Of a stretch of DNA of 64,000 bases, positions 37,264-46,262 are shown piece after piece. The DNA is from Acidimicrobiia bacterium (GTDB lineage Bacteria; Acidobacteriota; Vicinamibacteria; Vicinamibacterales; CAVVIG01), in assembly GCA_016871175.1 (NCBI GenBank), contig VFZL01000005.1:62001-126000 (forward strand). The letters are read 5' to 3'. The notes under the pieces are model-generated. The model saw only the letters and a list, made by a program, of their open reading frames with translations. It made no database searches and was not told the DNA's origin. The stretch's first letter is position 1; every line of letters starts with the position of its first letter. The position numbers and the translations under genes are program-made.

Positions 37264-38037
37264 TCAGACCCCCAGGTGCGCGCGGAGCATGGTCAATCGG
37301 CGCGTGTGCGGGCTGATCAGCACGTCGCCGAGGAAGAGAGTGCCCCAGCCGGGCACGACGACGCTATTGCCGTCGATCCTGGAGTTCGGGAATGGCTCTT
37401 TGGTCCGAGCGACCTTCGTGACAATGGTGTCGTAGAGTTGACCGTCGACCGTTCGACCCTTCTCCTGTTGCCCGGATTTCGACATGAACGCGACCTGAGT
37501 GGGCGTCCTGTTCAGCCGGTTGACGTCGACCTCGACCGCGAGGGGGTACTCCTTGCGAGCCTGACGGTCCTGAAAGCTCACCTGCGAGTACCCGGTCTGC
37601 GGGTCGATGATCACAGAGGGTTCGCCATCGGTGACCTTCGACGTGGATGAAATGCCGGCAAAGTACCGTCCGACTCTCAAGCGGATCTGTGTGCCGACCT
37701 CGAGCCCATCGACGGCCGTGGTCGCCTGCGTGTTGGTGGCCAGCTCGTCAAGGTCGAGCTCGTGGCACGTGACCTTGTAGTGACCGTCGAGATCGAACTG
37801 CCCAATGACCGTGGCCTCGGCTTGTCTGAATCTCACGAAATTCCGAATCTGGCATTGCACGGCGCGCGGGCCGAAGCGCACGCGCGATCGCCCACCGACC
37901 ACACCGATCGCGGCGGCTGGCGCTTCGATGAAACCATCCGCGATCTTCTCTCCGTTGGGGCACTCGCCTAGGCGGCCGATCCGCCCTCCGAATGGAACGG
38001 CGTACCCGCGAAACACATAGCGGCGATTGGGATCCAT
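37264..38037 (-). CDS. Protein of unknown function
   Basis: A 257-residue protein with no signal peptide or membrane helix and no recognised domain. It begins DPNRRYVFRGYAVPFGGRIG and has a beta-rich composition. The segments RVRFGPRAVQCQIRNFVRF and VSFQDRQARKEYPLAVEVDV might belong to a small beta-barrel. It lies 23 nt downstream of another unknown gene on the same strand, and the pair sits upstream of the CHAT gene. Confidence 0.65.
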   Translation of the reverse strand: MDPNRRYVFRGYAVPFGGRIGRLGECPNGEKIADGFIEAPAAAIGVVGGRSRVRFGPRAVQCQIRNFVRFRQAEATVIGQFDLDGHYKVTCHELDLDELATNTQATTAVDGLEVGTQIRLRVGRYFAGISSTSKVTDGEPSVIIDPQTGYSQVSFQDRQARKEYPLAVEVDVNRLNRTPTQVAFMSKSGQQEKGRTVDGQLYDTIVTKVARTKEPFPNSRIDGNSVVVPGWGTLFLGDVLISPHTRRLTMLRAHLGV

Positions 38038-38060
38038 GTCGCAACCTCACCGCCTCGTGT

Positions 38061-38846
38061 TTACGCCGAAGCGGCTCTCAAACTGAGCAGGTACAGATCC
38101 ATGTAGTCGACAGCAAGGAAGCGTTCCAGTTTGCTGGTGGCCGGCTTGGGTCCGGCCGCGCGAGTGCCGTCCCACGCGTTCGCGTCGAAGCTCCAGGGGT
38201 TCACGTCTCGACCGAGCTCGGGTGCCCATCGTGCGCCGAGCGCTGTCTGCCTCCGGCTTTCCAGACCGAAGTAGTTGGACAGCAGGTTCCGATACTCGAG
38301 GAATCCCACGCCGCCATGAGGGTGGCGACTCATGCCGACCTGCAGATAACGACGCCAGCCGCGGTGCAGCATCGCAAACTCGTAAGCGTAGTTTGCACCG
38401 CCCTTCGAATCCCACACCGACAGGTCCGCCGTCGCCCAGGCCACTTCCAACCGCAGCGGCAGGACTGGATGCATCGCATGGTCCGGCTGTCGCAGCACAA
38501 TGTCGACTGGGGCGGGATTGTACGTCTCTGCCAGTCCGAGATTCGACTGTTCGCGCAGGTTGCTGAACTCGGCGCCTTCGAAAGCGGCACGGTCGCCGCG
38601 CACGAGCGTCGAGTCAGCGACAAGCACGCCATCGTCCATCGCGCGCTGGCCGCGCTCCCCCAATAGCCCGCGCAGGTCACCCTGTGAGTAGCTCCAGATT
38701 TCGAGCCTCAAAGGGTTTTTCCTGCGCCCGAGGCCGAATCGCGCGCTTCTGGATCTGAACGCACTGGACGGGCCACTCCGAACGTGCACATGGTAATCCG
38801 GTGCCGAGGTGGCCCGCGGGCAGAAAGTCTTGGCCGGCAAGCTCAT
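38061..38846 (-). CDS. Protein of unknown function
   Basis: The frame encodes up to 261 residues. The first 45 or so are basic and of doubtful coding character, so the start may lie downstream, for example near the MDDGVLVADS codons. The middle (LPLRLEVAWATADLSVWDS, GWRRYLQVGMSRHPHGGVGF) looks soluble and beta-rich. The C terminus is FLAVDYMDLYLLSLRAASA. No family is recognised. It is probably co-transcribed with the gene 23 nt downstream. Confidence 0.55.
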   Translation of the reverse strand: MSLPAKTFCPRATSAPDYHVHVRSGPSSAFRSRSARFGLGRRKNPLRLEIWSYSQGDLRGLLGERGQRAMDDGVLVADSTLVRGDRAAFEGAEFSNLREQSNLGLAETYNPAPVDIVLRQPDHAMHPVLPLRLEVAWATADLSVWDSKGGANYAYEFAMLHRGWRRYLQVGMSRHPHGGVGFLEYRNLLSNYFGLESRRQTALGARWAPELGRDVNPWSFDANAWDGTRAAGPKPATSKLERFLAVDYMDLYLLSLRAASA

Positions 38847-39044
38847 CCATAGCCGCTGGCACGCTCGCCAAGCTACGCGTGCGATGTCCGCCCATTCTTA
38901 CCGGGGCCAGCAGCGGCCCCCAGTCGCCGGTTCCTGCCCTCCCAGCCTCCCTGCGCCCCCCGCTCACCTGCCTCGTTTCTCACGTCCTACAATAGAACGC
39001 CCGTCGAAGCGGGCGTCGTTCATTCGGGAGGCGAAGGAACAATC

Positions 39045-39893
39045 ATGAGAACCAATCGTGCTGTGGGAGTCGTGTGCGCGGCGGCCGTGCTCGTGTGGGC
39101 GTCGAGCGCGCTCGCGCAGACGCAGGTGCGCTACGTGAAGTACGAAGTCGGCGGTCGTGCGTCGTGGGGCATTTTGGAGAACAACGACACCACCATTCGA
39201 GAGCTACAGGGATCGGTATTCGACGGCAGCGCCAAACCCACCGGGAAGACCGTGAAAGCGAGCGAGGTGAAATACCTGGCACCGGCTGAACCGAAGAAGG
39301 TCATTGCCGCGGGACTCAACTACCGGAGCCACATCGGAGAGGCATCACCGGCGAAGTACGTCGGCCTCTTCGCGAAGTTCCCGACGACGCTGACGGGCCA
39401 TGATCAGCCGATCATCTACCCGGCTGACGCAAGCGTCGTGCACTACGAGGCCGAAATCTGCGTGGTCATGGGGAAGCGCGCCCAGAACATCACCGAAGCG
39501 CAAGTCAAGGATCACATCTTTGGCGTGACCGCGTGCAACGACGTCAGCGAGCGTGGATGGCAGAAAGCGGATCTGCAGTGGTTCCGCGCCAAGGCGGCAG
39601 ATACCTTCGGGCCAATGGGGCCGGCGCTGGTCACCAACGTCGACTACAACAAGCTGCAGCTCATCGGCCGTCACAACGGGAAGGTGGTTCAGGAGACGAC
39701 AACCGACCTCCTCATCTTCTCGATCAACAACATCGTCAGCTACACGAGCCGTTACGTGACGCTGGAGCCCGGCGATGTGGTCTTCACCGGCACGCCGGGC
39801 ACGACCTACGCGATGAAACCCGGTGACACGTTCGAGGTCGAGATTCCCGGTGTGACGACGCTGAGGAATCCGATCGTCGCCGCCAAGAAATAG
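39045..39893 (+). CDS. Secreted fumarylacetoacetate hydrolase (FAH)-family protein
   Basis: The 282-residue protein is a complete FAH-fold domain: VIAAGLNYRSHIGEA, the metal-binding VHYEAEICVVMGK, GVTACNDVSERGWQ, FGPMGPALVTNVD, and YVTLEPGDVVFTGTPGTTYAMKPGD at the C terminus. Family members hydrolyse or decarboxylate acylpyruvates and related diketones. The N terminus MRTNRAVGVVCAAAVLVWASSALA is a clear signal peptide, which is unusual because FAH enzymes are normally cytosolic. A bidirectional hairpin follows its stop. Confidence 0.88.
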   Translation: MRTNRAVGVVCAAAVLVWASSALAQTQVRYVKYEVGGRASWGILENNDTTIRELQGSVFDGSAKPTGKTVKASEVKYLAPAEPKKVIAAGLNYRSHIGEASPAKYVGLFAKFPTTLTGHDQPIIYPADASVVHYEAEICVVMGKRAQNITEAQVKDHIFGVTACNDVSERGWQKADLQWFRAKAADTFGPMGPALVTNVDYNKLQLIGRHNGKVVQETTTDLLIFSINNIVSYTSRYVTLEPGDVVFTGTPGTTYAMKPGDTFEVEIPGVTTLRNPIVAAKK

Positions 39894-39900
39894 ACAGGGA

Positions 39901-39930
39901 GGTCGGGTAGGCCGGTAGGCCTACCCGGCC
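39901..39930. terminator. Strong palindromic hairpin between convergent genes
   Basis: GGGTAGGCC (39905-39913) and GGCCTACCC (39918-39926) form a 9-bp perfect stem around a GGTA loop, extended by further pairs at the base. It lies between the convergent FAH and acetyltransferase genes and overlaps the stop codon of the latter. No long T-tract is present. Confidence 0.6.
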
Positions 39931-40424
39931 TGCGGAAGAAACACCTCCATCAGCACCTCGTCGTCGAGGACACCATCGACGACGACCTGATCCTTCAGGC
40001 GACCGCACGGTCGGAACCCCAAGCGCGTGTAGAACGCCTGCGCGCGGAGGTTCGTGCCGCGCACGTAGATCACAATCTTTCGATACTCAGCCGACCGAGC
40101 GAACGTGAGCGTCGCGTTCCAGAGCTCGCGTCCGACGCCGCGTCCCCGGTATTCGGGCAAGAGGAAGGTTCCCACCTGGCCGACGTGGGCCATCGAGTCG
40201 AGGTGCGCGGACCAGCGGTCGAGCGTCTGGAGTCCAACGATGGCGCCACCGTCCTTGACCGCCACGTGGATCGCCTCACGACCTGAGAGCGATGCGAGGT
40301 ACGCGGCCTCTTGCTCGACGGTCCACGCGCTCGCGATCGCTGAGTGCACGCGTTCTCCAACGACGACAGCGAGGACCGCCGTGATACCGGCCGCGTCGCG
40401 AACGTCCGCTGGTCGGATTTGCAT
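39921..40424 (-). CDS. GNAT-family N-acetyltransferase
   Basis: The 167-residue protein has the GNAT layout. It begins MQIRPADVRDAAGITAV. The core is VGTFLLPEYRGRGVGRELW, whose RGRGVG forms the acetyl-CoA pyrophosphate loop, followed by YVRGTNLRAQAFYTRLGFRP. It transfers an acetyl group from acetyl-CoA to an amine that cannot be named. ATG 40424 is chosen because the domain begins there; the frame is open upstream without family similarity. Confidence 0.85.
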   Translation of the reverse strand: MQIRPADVRDAAGITAVLAVVVGERVHSAIASAWTVEQEAAYLASLSGREAIHVAVKDGGAIVGLQTLDRWSAHLDSMAHVGQVGTFLLPEYRGRGVGRELWNATLTFARSAEYRKIVIYVRGTNLRAQAFYTRLGFRPCGRLKDQVVVDGVLDDEVLMEVFLPQAG

Positions 40425-40531
40425 GTCTGTCGCTCGAGCAGCTCCGGGGTCTGACCCTAGCTTGCCCGCCCGCCGACAGCTGGTGCGAATCCGAGGCCCG
40501 GCAGCCGGCGACCCCATGACACACTGAGGGA

Positions 40532-42157
40532 GTGTTGCGGGCTCGGAAGCGCGGGCTGCCCTCCGTACGGTGGCTCCTGGGAGGTGAACGGCTCACCGAG
40601 CTGGGTCAGTTCGTGGCGTGCTTCTCGGTCTATCTGGTCCTCGATCGACTGATTCGCGCGGCGGCTAGGATGTCGGCCGACACGGTCAAGCATTCCGTAC
40701 TCGTGACAGGAGCGATCGCCGAGAGCCCCAGCGCCTGGCTCGTTGTGGCGGCCGCCCTCGTGGTGGGAGCCACGTGGCAACGCTCCCGACTGTGGGCAGC
40801 CTGGGACGTCTTCGATCGGGGCCCTGTCGTTCGTGGGGTCGCGGCCGTTCCCCTCGCGCTCGTGACCTGGCTCTCATCCACCTACCACTACAACTATCTG
40901 GCCGGCCAGTGGCACGCCATCGATCGTCTGCTCGTGATCGTGTTGGCGGTCGCGTCCTTCCAGCGACCGGTGTTCCTCATCCCATTCGCGCTCGAGGCAC
41001 GCGTGATTTCGGCGCAGTTCGTGGTGCCCTTCGAAACCGTCGCCGGTCCCAATATCGACGCGCTGCTCATCACACTGCTCATCGGCTTTGCGGCACTGCA
41101 CGTCGGCTACGTCCTCACGGGCTCGCCTCGGAGCGCGTCGATTGTGATGCTGCTGTCGACCGTGCTCGCCAGCCACTTCTTCGTGCCCGGATCCGGAGAG
41201 ACCGCGCTCGGGTGGTTTGGCGTCAATCGACTCTGGAATTTCCCGCTGAGCGCCTACACGGCCGGATGGCTCGGACACACGTCCGGGGACTGGGCCCGTC
41301 AGATGGCGCGACTCGTCGAGCCCCTCAACCTTCCGCTACAAGTTGTGACGTTGCTCGTCGAGCTCGGATCCGGTATCGCTGTCGCCCACCCTAAGCTGTT
41401 GCGCTGGTGGTTGGTGCTCGCCCTCGCCTTCCACACCTTCGTCTTCGCGATGGCCGGATTCTGGTTCGTGGGCTGGATGGCGATCGAGGTCACGCTTCTC
41501 GGCGTCCTGTGGGCGCCCAGCCTGCAAGCCTGGGTGAACCAGCACGCCACGCCGGCCCGTGGACTCGTGGCGGCCGGCATCGTGATGGTGGCAGGCGCAC
41601 GTCTGTATCAACCTCCGACGCTGTCGTGGTTCGACGGACCGGCCTCTTACGGGTACGAGCTGGAGGGTGTGGGTATCAGCGGCGCCTCGTACCACGTGCC
41701 GCTGGCCGTGGCGGCGCCATTCGAGCAGGAGCTCACGTTCCTGCGCTTGCGTCTTGCCCCGACGCGAGAAGCGGCGAACGCCTACGGAGCCGTCGGCACA
41801 CGCGCGGAGTTCGAAGCCCTCAACGCCCTCACGTCGTTGGAGAAGTTGCTTGCCTACGAGCGCCGGCTGCCGCCACCGGCCTCGAGCGACGTCGAAGCGG
41901 CCCAGCAGTTCGTGGCGCGCCTGCTCGAACACATCAACGGACGCGGACAGGCACCCTGGTTCTTATGGCCCCTGCCGACGCACTTCTGGACCAGTCGGCC
42001 GCCCCCGCTGTTCGCCTATCAAGAGTCGTTGGCTCGACTCGAGATCGTCAGGGTTACCGCGCTGCACCGGTCCGACGGCCAAGTCGTTCGCCGCGAATCA
42101 CTGGCGACCGTCCACGCCGCGCCAGACGGCTCGGTGCGGGTCACCGAGAGTCTCTAG
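40532..42157 (+). CDS. Multi-pass membrane protein of unknown function
   Basis: A GTG start at 40532 preceded by GAGGGA gives 541 residues. About nine hydrophobic helices span residues 20-360 (for example WLVVAAALVVGATW, LLITLLIGFAALHVGYVL, LLRWWLVLALAFHTFVFAMAG). A soluble C-terminal domain of about 180 residues contains FLRLRLAPTREAANAYGAVG. The overall plan, with membrane part, C-terminal globular domain and tryptophan-rich loops, recalls HTTM/LMF-like proteins, but no diagnostic motif is seen. Its last four bases overlap the end of the convergent TonB receptor. Confidence 0.75.
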   Translation: MLRARKRGLPSVRWLLGGERLTELGQFVACFSVYLVLDRLIRAAARMSADTVKHSVLVTGAIAESPSAWLVVAAALVVGATWQRSRLWAAWDVFDRGPVVRGVAAVPLALVTWLSSTYHYNYLAGQWHAIDRLLVIVLAVASFQRPVFLIPFALEARVISAQFVVPFETVAGPNIDALLITLLIGFAALHVGYVLTGSPRSASIVMLLSTVLASHFFVPGSGETALGWFGVNRLWNFPLSAYTAGWLGHTSGDWARQMARLVEPLNLPLQVVTLLVELGSGIAVAHPKLLRWWLVLALAFHTFVFAMAGFWFVGWMAIEVTLLGVLWAPSLQAWVNQHATPARGLVAAGIVMVAGARLYQPPTLSWFDGPASYGYELEGVGISGASYHVPLAVAAPFEQELTFLRLRLAPTREAANAYGAVGTRAEFEALNALTSLEKLLAYERRLPPPASSDVEAAQQFVARLLEHINGRGQAPWFLWPLPTHFWTSRPPPLFAYQESLARLEIVRVTALHRSDGQVVRRESLATVHAAPDGSVRVTESL

Positions 42158-44622
42158 AAAGTCACCTGGATGCCGAATCGCGCGGCCCGAGGGAGCGTCG
42201 GGTGGAAGTGGATGTCATCCACGCCGCCCTCGGGCTCGCCCGGCAGGCGTGACGTGTAGAAGGCATCGATGTCACTGCGTCTGGCGTTGAACACGTTGAA
42301 CACGTCCAGCACCGCCTTGACATTCGCACTCATCGCGTAGCCTGTTTGAATGTTCAGCAGCGTGGTGGGTTCCGATCGCACCGAATCGTCCTCGATGAGA
42401 GCGCGGGGACCGAAATGCCGGAGGCGTGCGCCGCCGAAGAACCGGCGGATCTCCTCCACATTTGCGCTGAGCGAGACGACGGTCTCGACGGATCCGGGGA
42501 CCCGATTCCCGGCGGGGTCGTTGTCCCGGAAACGGGCGCGCGACACGGAGACATCGGCTTCCAGGGTCAGCCACGATCGCGGTCGAAGGTAGTTGCTCCA
42601 CTCGATCCCGTACCGGCGGCTGGGTCGGCTCGCTTCGGTCGTGCCTGCGTCTCCGATGAAGACCAGCTCTGAATCGAGGGACAAGAACCACGCCGCGATC
42701 GTCGTTTGCACCCGTGGGATGGCGATGCTGCGAAGGCCGAACTCGGCCCCTTTCGCCCGAGCCAGCGGGGTCACCCGCGCTGCACGATCGAACGTGACGG
42801 GGTCTACTCGAATCGTCGCGCCACGGGCGTCGTTGCTGTGAAAGCCCAAGCCGGCGTTGCTGTACATCTCAGTCCCGCTCCATGGGCCGAGGACCAGGCC
42901 AGCCTTGGGGCTGACGATGCCGGCGAGATCGGTGCCGGAGTTCTCGGGGATGTGGCTGTCGACGTGGAAGCGATACAGGTCGCCCCGCACGCCGATCGTC
43001 GAGCGGAGCATCGGACTCCACTGCACCTCGTTCTGGTAGTAGAGGCTTCCGCTCGTCTGCCCGACGCGATCCTGACGCACGGTGTCGAGTCGACGCCGCG
43101 CCACCGTCTTGTAGAGGCCGACATTGCCGATGTGATCGTGCCGCACGTGCCCGCCAAACGACGACTCGCTCGATCGCCCGAGGATCGTCCCGAGCCGCCG
43201 ATGACTGAGACGGAAGCCTGACACCAACCGGTCGTCGGCCTGCTCGAACTGATCACCATCGTCGGGGTTGTCCAGCCAATACGTGAAGTTCGAGAAGAGA
43301 TGCAGACGGTAGTCGAGGAGAAAGGCCGACGCTTTGGTGACGTAGTGCTCACTGGAGCGCTGGGCCTCGGCCCCGAGGCTGTAGCGATGTGTCTTCCCAC
43401 CGGTCGTGCGGTCGAGCGTACCGAAGCGGTCGAGCAGGCCGGCATCGAGGGCGCGCCTGGGAATCTGGTCGGTGCCGTTCCATGTGGCGCGATACATCAA
43501 ACCCGTGACCGACAACCCGTTCAGTGCGTTGCCTTGGCTGTACCGCACGACGCCGTTCACGCGGCCGTAGTCATCCGGCCGCTCCCAGGGACCGTCGTTG
43601 CGATTCAGCTCGGCCGCTAGCAGGAGCGTTCCTGGCCCCAAGGCGGGCGAGGCGGCCACGAGCCCGCGGCCCCATCCCAATTGCCCGCCGCTCAGCCGCA
43701 CGATCGGGCCGTCGAGCCGATTGGCGTAGTTGATCGTGGCCGATCCCGCCGTCGAGAAGTCGCCCTGATCCGCGTAATACGGTCCCTTGGAGTACTGCGC
43801 GCCGCTGACCAGCTCCGGGATGAGGAAGTTGGCGTCCGAGTAGCCGTGTCCGTGGGCGTGGGTCGGCAGATTCACCGGAACGCCCGCCACCGTTGTCGCG
43901 AAGTCGGTGCCGTGATCGAGATTGAAGCCGCGGAGGTAGTACTGGTTGGCTTTGCCTTCGCCCGTGTGCTGACTGACGATTACACCCGGCACCGCCTCCA
44001 GCACTTCTCCCGCTCGCATGATCGGTCTCGTCGCGAGCTGGGCCGCTGTCACCGCACCTTGAGACGCCGCGCTGGCAATGCCCACCAGACTCTCCCGCGG
44101 ATTGTCGATGTCGGCCAGGTTTCGGAAGGTGAGCCGGCCGGTGACGGTGACATCGGCCCGCAGCGACAACTGCATGGTCACGTCGACGACGATGTCAGCC
44201 CCAGCGGACACGTCTACGGTGCGGGTGACGAAGGAGAAGTTGAGCAGTCGAAAGGTCAGCTCGTAGCGTCCCGGCTTGAGTCCATCGAGCACGAAGCGGC
44301 CATCGTTCTCGGTGTGCGCATGCATGGCGGCCTCCGTGGCGCCGTGCTGCGCGGTGACTGTGACGCCTGGGAGGACCTCGCTCGTCTCGTCCGTGACGCG
44401 GCCGAGGACACGCCCCGTGTGGCTCTGGCTCTGCGTGTAGGCGGTGCTCTCCCACGCCATCACGGCCACCACGATCAGGAGGGCCAGGGGGCCGAGCCGC
44501 CTCGTGACCCCGCCCGGATCTCCCGCGTGCGCGCGATGCGCGCGACCCGGTGGCCCGTCACGAGCCTCGTTTCTCGCTTTGACCCACTTGCGGTCGAAGT
44601 GCCTCATCGTCGGTTGCCTCAT
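42154..44622 (-). CDS. TonB-dependent receptor with N-terminal carboxypeptidase-regulatory domain
   Basis: The 822-residue outer-membrane receptor has an N-terminal hydrophobic leader at about residues 45-60, preceded by a long basic stretch, so the real start may be downstream. Next comes a carboxypeptidase-regulatory-like domain (GRVLGRVTDETSEVLPGVTV). The plug carries AGEVLEAVPGVIVSQHTGEG and YYLRGFNLDHGTDFATTVAG, and the barrel ends RAARFGIQVTF with the terminal aromatic typical of outer-membrane barrels. HAHGHGYSDANFLIPELV is a histidine-rich plug loop. The ATG overlaps the stop of the thioesterase-like fragment. The substrate is unknown. Confidence 0.85.
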   Translation of the reverse strand: MRQPTMRHFDRKWVKARNEARDGPPGRAHRAHAGDPGGVTRRLGPLALLIVVAVMAWESTAYTQSQSHTGRVLGRVTDETSEVLPGVTVTAQHGATEAAMHAHTENDGRFVLDGLKPGRYELTFRLLNFSFVTRTVDVSAGADIVVDVTMQLSLRADVTVTGRLTFRNLADIDNPRESLVGIASAASQGAVTAAQLATRPIMRAGEVLEAVPGVIVSQHTGEGKANQYYLRGFNLDHGTDFATTVAGVPVNLPTHAHGHGYSDANFLIPELVSGAQYSKGPYYADQGDFSTAGSATINYANRLDGPIVRLSGGQLGWGRGLVAASPALGPGTLLLAAELNRNDGPWERPDDYGRVNGVVRYSQGNALNGLSVTGLMYRATWNGTDQIPRRALDAGLLDRFGTLDRTTGGKTHRYSLGAEAQRSSEHYVTKASAFLLDYRLHLFSNFTYWLDNPDDGDQFEQADDRLVSGFRLSHRRLGTILGRSSESSFGGHVRHDHIGNVGLYKTVARRRLDTVRQDRVGQTSGSLYYQNEVQWSPMLRSTIGVRGDLYRFHVDSHIPENSGTDLAGIVSPKAGLVLGPWSGTEMYSNAGLGFHSNDARGATIRVDPVTFDRAARVTPLARAKGAEFGLRSIAIPRVQTTIAAWFLSLDSELVFIGDAGTTEASRPSRRYGIEWSNYLRPRSWLTLEADVSVSRARFRDNDPAGNRVPGSVETVVSLSANVEEIRRFFGGARLRHFGPRALIEDDSVRSEPTTLLNIQTGYAMSANVKAVLDVFNVFNARRSDIDAFYTSRLPGEPEGGVDDIHFHPTLPRAARFGIQVTF

Positions 44623-45023
44623 GTTCTGATGCCGGCCGCCCGGAGTCGCTCCGAGACCTGAATTGCGAGCGCCTCGATCTGAGGCTCGCTGAAGACACTG
44701 TGGTGATCACCAGGGATCTCTACCACCGTCAGGTTCGGGAGCGTTCCTGAATCCCATCCGAGGCTTGGACCCATATGCGTGAACACGCGGTGGATGTTCC
44801 GGGCCCGGAACAACGTGACGGGACCGTGGTAGGGGTGTAGTGAGTACTGCTGCACCAGCCTCCCGAAGTGCTGAATCAGGCGGTCCTCACGCAAGTCCGC
44901 GGGGACGCGCTCGCGGCGCCGCGTGTAGTAGCGCAGCCGCCGGCCACGTCGCAGCGTCGTCCAATGACGCAGCACGCGCGCAACGAGTCGACGCGGGATG
45001 TAGACGAGTCCCTGCTCGACCAC
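44619..45023 (-). pseudogene. C-terminal fragment of an NRPS/PKS-type thioesterase domain
   Basis: The readable 134 residues match the end of a thioesterase domain: LIQHFGRLVQQYSLHPYHGPVTLFRA and the catalytic-His region EIPGDHHSVFSEPQIEALA. The nucleophile and N-terminal half are absent. The frame runs upstream into the end of the truncated GTPase without a clear start. It looks like a domain remnant left after a deletion or rearrangement. Its stop overlaps the TonB receptor start. Confidence 0.6.
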
Positions 45024-45966
45024 GCCCGCGACGTGTTCGGCCTCGCGCCATCTCCTGGCGGTAACCGGTGAGTCCGGAACGGATCTCGCTCACCGTGCGG
45101 CCGTCCTCTTGAAGCAGGTCCAGCCGTGAGCTGACGAGCGATCGATAGCGGTCGACTATCCGCTTGCCGACACCCAGCGGATTCTGCAGCTTCAATCGGA
45201 ACCGCTCCCCGGCGGTCAGCGTTGTCAGGATGTAGCGCTCGAGAGTGAGGAAGCGCGAGGCGTCGAGGGCCTGTGTGTCGCCGGCGAGCTTGGCCTCGAC
45301 CGCCTTGCGGGCGGACACCGCAAACAGCTCCGGCGAGAACCCCAGCAGCGACCGGACCCCATCGCGGACGAAGGCGCACACGGTTTCGAGGTCCGCTGAT
45401 GTCGTCATGAGGTCGGCCTTGTTGACCGCGATGACGATCTTCTTGCCCCACTCGAGAATCTGCTGCAGGAACTGCCGCTCGCTCTCGGTCAGCGGACGAT
45501 CGGCTGAGGCCACAAACAGGATCAAGTCGGCGCGAGGGACGAAGCGACGTACCAGCACCTCGTGCTCGCGGATGATGGCGTTTGTGCCCGGCGTGTCGAC
45601 GACGTGCATGTCGAGGAGCAGGGGCGCCTCGGCGGCCAGCGAGCGGATCTCCGAGGTGCTGCCCTTTTCGGGCTGCGAGACGTGTCGGAGCACTTGGACG
45701 TGCGTGGTGGTCGGTGTGACGCCTTCGGCGAGCAGGCGCGCGCCCACAAGGGCGTTGAGCAAGGTGCTCTTCCCCGCGCTGAACTCGCCAACCGCCACGA
45801 GAAGGAAGAAGTCGTCGAGCTGGTCGAGTGACGATCGCAGCGTTTCCTCATCCTGCCGGTCCGCACCCACACGAACCAGCGCGGCTCGCAAGTCGTCGAG
45901 CGCGCCTCGTGCGCCGCATACCAGCTCGTCTTGCTCGGGCGTCAGGATGCGGGGTGACTGGTGCAT
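44887..45966 (-). pseudogene. Dynamin-like GTPase, truncated after the GTPase domain
   Basis: The N-terminal part is a clear dynamin-family GTPase: P-loop VGEFSAGKSTLLNALVG, the switch region VTPTTTHVQV, VVDTPGTNAIIREHE (G3) and IAVNKADLMT (G4). After the middle-domain segment SEIRSGLTGYRQEMARG (about nt 45055) family-like sequence stops and the frame becomes arginine-rich shadow of the overlapping thioesterase frame. Bacterial dynamin-like proteins usually continue for 200 or more residues and act in membrane remodelling, so this copy lacks its stalk. The break could be a genuine deletion or an assembly chimera. Confidence 0.65.
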
Positions 45967-45987
45967 GCCCTAATTCGCGGTCAGTGG

Positions 45988-46026
45988 GGCGTCCAACAGC
46001 GTACATCGGCGTCCAACAGTGTACAT
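45988..46026. repeat. Tandem 19-bp direct repeats in a divergent intergenic region
   Basis: GGCGTCCAACAGCGTACAT at 45988-46006 is repeated at 46008-46026 with one mismatch (C to T) and a 20-bp period, about two helical turns. They lie in the 296-bp gap between the GTPase start and the haem/copper protein start. Spacing on one DNA face suggests an operator, but no regulator is identified. Nothing else is recognised in this gap. Confidence 0.6.
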
Positions 46027-46262
46027 AAATGAGCCTCGGGTGGGCCCGCAGGGGGTCGAGATGAGCGCTCGGGAGGTACCTCGAGGCGCCCTCAACGCGC
46101 CGCCTTGTGGGCCACGCGCGGCGCTCCTCGATGCGCCGTGCCGCCTCCTCCGCCCGTCAGCGCCGTCACCCCGCGCCTGTCGCGGACGCCCTAGCCGTTT
46201 TCGCTGCCGCCGCGGTAGAATGCGCTCCTCCAGGGTGCTCGCTAGCAAAGGGAGGCTGGCTC

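Noticed and set aside
45970-46248. 92-codon minus-strand frame in the intergenic region
   Set aside because: Low-complexity arginine-rich sequence, no ribosome-binding site; it covers the direct repeats, which explain its regular part.
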